A DNA stretch of 21,609 nucleotides from a virus: positions 1 through 21,609 of the IMG/VR virus record IMGVR_UViG_3300031566_000431; one strand, given 5' to 3'. Each line of letters begins with the position of its first letter. The first letter of the stretch is position 1. Below the pieces are notes generated by a model. The model made no database searches. It was not told where the DNA came from and saw only the letters and a program-made list of their open reading frames with translations. The position numbers and the translations under genes were made by a program. This document shows positions 20,017 to 21,609 of this stretch, in pieces.

Positions 20017-20475
20017 ATGATCCGAATACGGAGTAAACGGCATAATTTTCGCCGGTGCGGTATGCCGCACCCAAAGGAGCCGGTTGACTATCCTGATGAT
20101 CGATTCACTCTCGAAGAGCTCAAGATCCTCGGAAAGGAGGCCATGCTGATTGTGGAGATAATTCCCGATGAACCGGAACTCCCACCGGAGCCAGCGGAGA
20201 TTGAGGAAAAAGAAGTTGAGGCAGAGTCAGAATCAGAGCCGGAGGTAAAAGACGAGCTCGTAGAGGCGGAGAAGGAAGAGCCTGGAGAGGATGAACTTTC
20301 AGTAGACGTAGAAATAGGGGAATCGCCCATCGTATTGGCGGCCCTGGCTGCTATTGATGCCGGCGAGGTGACAAAGGATGGCAAGCCGCTCGTAGAAGCG
20401 ATGGAGGAAAAGCTCGGCAGAGCTATCACCGCGGTTGAGCGGGATGCAGCCTGGGAGAAGTTGGTCACAGATTAA
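20017..20475 (+). CDS. Mu gp35-like head protein (HI1506 type)
   Basis: This 152-aa protein begins IRIRSKRHNFRRCGMPHPKE with PVDYPDDRFTLEELKILGKE, the conserved N terminus of FluMu gp35-like proteins. The centre is a strongly acidic, Glu/Pro-rich stretch (ELPPEPAEIEEKEVEAESES), and a small helical domain ends the protein (AALAAIDAGEVTKDGKPLVE ... ERDAAWEKL). It is located as in Mu, between the major capsid and gp36. The ribosome site is GGGAGG at 20005-20010. The C terminus (LVTD) and stop run into CAGAT repeat copy 4. Confidence 0.75.
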   Translation: MIRIRSKRHNFRRCGMPHPKEPVDYPDDRFTLEELKILGKEAMLIVEIIPDEPELPPEPAEIEEKEVEAESESEPEVKDELVEAEKEEPGEDELSVDVEIGESPIVLAALAAIDAGEVTKDGKPLVEAMEEKLGRAITAVERDAAWEKLVTD

Positions 20476-20539
20476 CACAGATGAACGCGGATTAAAAAAA
20501 ACAATAACTATCTGTGAAAATCTGCGTGTATCTGCGGCA
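20465..20539 (+). repeat. CAGAT-family palindromic repeat, copy 4
   Basis: CACAGATTAACACAGATGAA and CGCGGATT on the left, ATCTGTGAAAATCTGCGTGT and ATCTGCGGC on the right. It begins inside the last codons of the gp35-like gene and ends before the AAAGGAG ribosome site of the next gene. Confidence 0.8.
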
Positions 20540-20550
20540 AAGGAGTATGC

Positions 20551-20976
20551 ATGGCATACAGTGCAAAAGTAGACATCCTGGAGCAGCTGGATGAGGACAT
20601 CCTCATCCAGCTCACCGACGATGCCAATGCCGGCGTGGCGGATGACGACGCGGTGACCCGGGCTATTGCCGATGCCGACTCGGAGATCGATTCCTATTGC
20701 GGCACGCGGTATGCAATCCCCTTTTCCACGGTACCGCCCAGGGTCCGAAAACTCTCGGTTGATATCTCGATATACAATCTCTATGCACGCAGAAAAGGCG
20801 CGCCCGAGGATCGAAAGACACGATACGATAATGCAATCCGTTTTTTAAAAGACGTGGCCAAGGGTCTGGCTACCCTGGGAGAGAATGACCCGGACGGAAG
20901 CCCCGCTGAATCCAACACGCCGGATATCGACCAATCAGACCGGATCTTTACCAGGGATAAAATGAAGGGATTTTAG
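20551..20976 (+). CDS. DUF1320 protein (Mu gp36-like)
   Basis: This 141-aa protein fits the DUF1320 family: DILEQLDEDILIQLTDDANA, DDAVTRAIADADSEIDSYCG and TRYAIPFSTVPPRVRKLSVD with ISIYNLYARR, then the RYDNAIRFLKDVAKG helix. Members are head-completion or connector proteins in Mu-like and other tailed phages. AAAGGAG lies about 8 bases before the ATG. The next small gene starts 2 bases after its stop. Confidence 0.9.
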   Translation: MAYSAKVDILEQLDEDILIQLTDDANAGVADDDAVTRAIADADSEIDSYCGTRYAIPFSTVPPRVRKLSVDISIYNLYARRKGAPEDRKTRYDNAIRFLKDVAKGLATLGENDPDGSPAESNTPDIDQSDRIFTRDKMKGF

Positions 20977-20978
20977 GT

Positions 20979-21113
20979 ATGAGCGGCCGGGTGGCGAAAA
21001 AGATCAGGAAGGTCGCCAACAAACGATATATGGCGATGATACGGGCAATAGGGAAATTGCCATTTAAAAAACGGCTCTGGTTTGCCTGGCGCATAGTAAA
21101 GGGACTTAAATAA
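20979..21113 (+). CDS. Small very basic protein
   Basis: A 44-aa frame starting 2 bases after the gp36-like stop, rich in Lys and Arg (SGRVAKKIRKVANKRYMAMI), with an amphipathic C-terminal half (KRLWFAWRIVKGLK). Short basic proteins of this shape occur among head genes of several phages. The coupled position supports it as a gene. It may bind DNA or capsid, but this is not shown. Confidence 0.55.
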   Translation: MSGRVAKKIRKVANKRYMAMIRAIGKLPFKKRLWFAWRIVKGLK

Positions 21114-21117
21114 GGAG

Positions 21118-21182
21118 GGCCACTAAGTCACCAAGACACAAAGCTTAATATTTTATTCTTAGTGCCTTAGTGCCTTTGTGGC
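21118..21182 (+). repeat. ACAAAG / CTTTGTGGC palindrome, copy 2
   Basis: GGCCACTAAGTCACCAAGAC with ACAAAG pairs with TTAGTGCCTTAGTGCCTTTG and TGGC around an AT-rich centre. It is the same family as 12637-12703 and again sits exactly between two genes. Confidence 0.85.
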
Positions 21183-21190
21183 GAAAATAA

Positions 21191-21609
21191 ATGATCTCCA
21201 TCAAAACCACCATCAAAGATATGGGGATGAAGGCCGCCGTTAAGGGGCTTTCTGATCGGCTCAGCAGGCCCCGGAAGCCGCTCAAGGAATGTGGTCTGGT
21301 GGGTTTGCGGTCAATAAATAAGACCTTTAAGGCAGGGGGCAGACCGATACGGTGGAAACCCTCTAATCGTGTCAAAATGACCGGCGGGCAAACCTTGGTA
21401 AAAAGCGCCCGGCTTATGCGCTCTGTCTCAATGAAGACACTATCTAAGAGCGTACAATGGTTCACCAATGTTAAATATGCGGCTATCCAGAATCTGGGCG
21501 GCATTATCCCTGCCCGCACGATAGTACCACGAAGGGCAAAGGCCCTGCGCTGGATAGGCAGAGACGGCCACGTACGCTTTGCAAAGAAGGTAAAGATGCC
21601 TGCCATCAG
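21191..21609 (+). CDS. G: Virion morphogenesis / tail completion protein (Mu gpG-like), partial
   Basis: A frame starting at ATG 21191 is still open at the window end (139 residues visible). It matches the phage virion morphogenesis family: RWKPSNRVKMTGGQTLVKSA, RLMRSVSMK, NVKYAAIQNLGGIIPARTIV and PRRAKALRWIGRDGHVRFAK. In Mu, gpG lies between F and the protease gene; here it comes after the gp36-like gene. No good ribosome site is seen, because the upstream bases belong to a repeat. Confidence 0.82.
   Translation, partial: MISIKTTIKDMGMKAAVKGLSDRLSRPRKPLKECGLVGLRSINKTFKAGGRPIRWKPSNRVKMTGGQTLVKSARLMRSVSMKTLSKSVQWFTNVKYAAIQNLGGIIPARTIVPRRAKALRWIGRDGHVRFAKKVKMPAI

Noticed and set aside
6936-20539. 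CAGAT repeats as a CRISPR array
   Set aside because: The copies are kilobases apart, palindromic, imperfect and lack regularly spaced spacers.
1-21609. tRNA or rRNA genes
   Set aside because: No cloverleaf with conserved TTC-A and anticodon arms, and no rRNA-like sequence, was noticed on either strand by eye.

Overview
The window is most of a Mu-like transposable (pro)phage, with every recognisable gene on the + strand. It runs from just upstream of the transposase gene, through the transposition and early regions, the lysis genes, DNA packaging and head genes, and ends inside a gpG-like virion morphogenesis gene. The host is probably an environmental Gram-negative bacterium of the Desulfobacterota (former Deltaproteobacteria) type. 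That is an inference from the mixed-GC coding style and the many dispersed repeat families filling the gaps, not from any host gene, because no certain host gene is present.

Layout. 1-336: leader with a possible upstream gene end, TGACTGAAC direct repeats and a candidate early promoter. 337-3405: MuA-like DDE transposase and MuB-like AAA ATPase, joined without a gap. 3408-7700: tightly overlapping early genes, including a DUF5131 (Gp37/Gp68) protein, zinc-ribbon and HTH proteins, small membrane peptides, an ASCH protein and a likely winged-helix protein. 7737-8657: an AT-richer insert that looks like a short integron gene-cassette array, with two well-formed attC sites (7961-8030 and 8427-8498), a third degenerate end at 8651-8657, and cassette ORFs including a phage-type Dam methyltransferase. 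No integrase is visible. 8677-9478: a secreted small protein and a GemA/gp16-like regulator. 9479-9772: a non-coding control region with a dyad, a TATAAT box and a strong intrinsic terminator about 75 bp downstream. 9773-11785: amidase endolysin, tiny membrane peptides, a gene broken at a run of ten G, a 3-TM holin and a TM/coiled-coil protein. 11877-14246: small helical protein, small terminase, large terminase. 14282-21609: portal (DUF935), MuF, protease with a nested scaffold, decoration protein, major capsid (gpT-like), gp35-like, DUF1320 (gp36-like), a small basic protein and the partial gpG-like gene.

Together the genes form a near-complete replicative-transposition, lysis and head module. 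MuA/MuB insert and replicate the DNA, amidase plus holin lyse the cell, the terminase pair packs DNA through the portal, and protease, scaffold and capsid build the head. Tail genes would lie to the right of the window.

Two features are unusual. First, integron-type attC sites and cassettes sit between early and late phage genes. Second, at least eight families of imperfect palindromic repeats occupy almost every intergenic gap of the late region. Some have inserted in frame within the transposase, MuB, an HTH protein and the GemA-like gene, and others supply stop codons or start regions.
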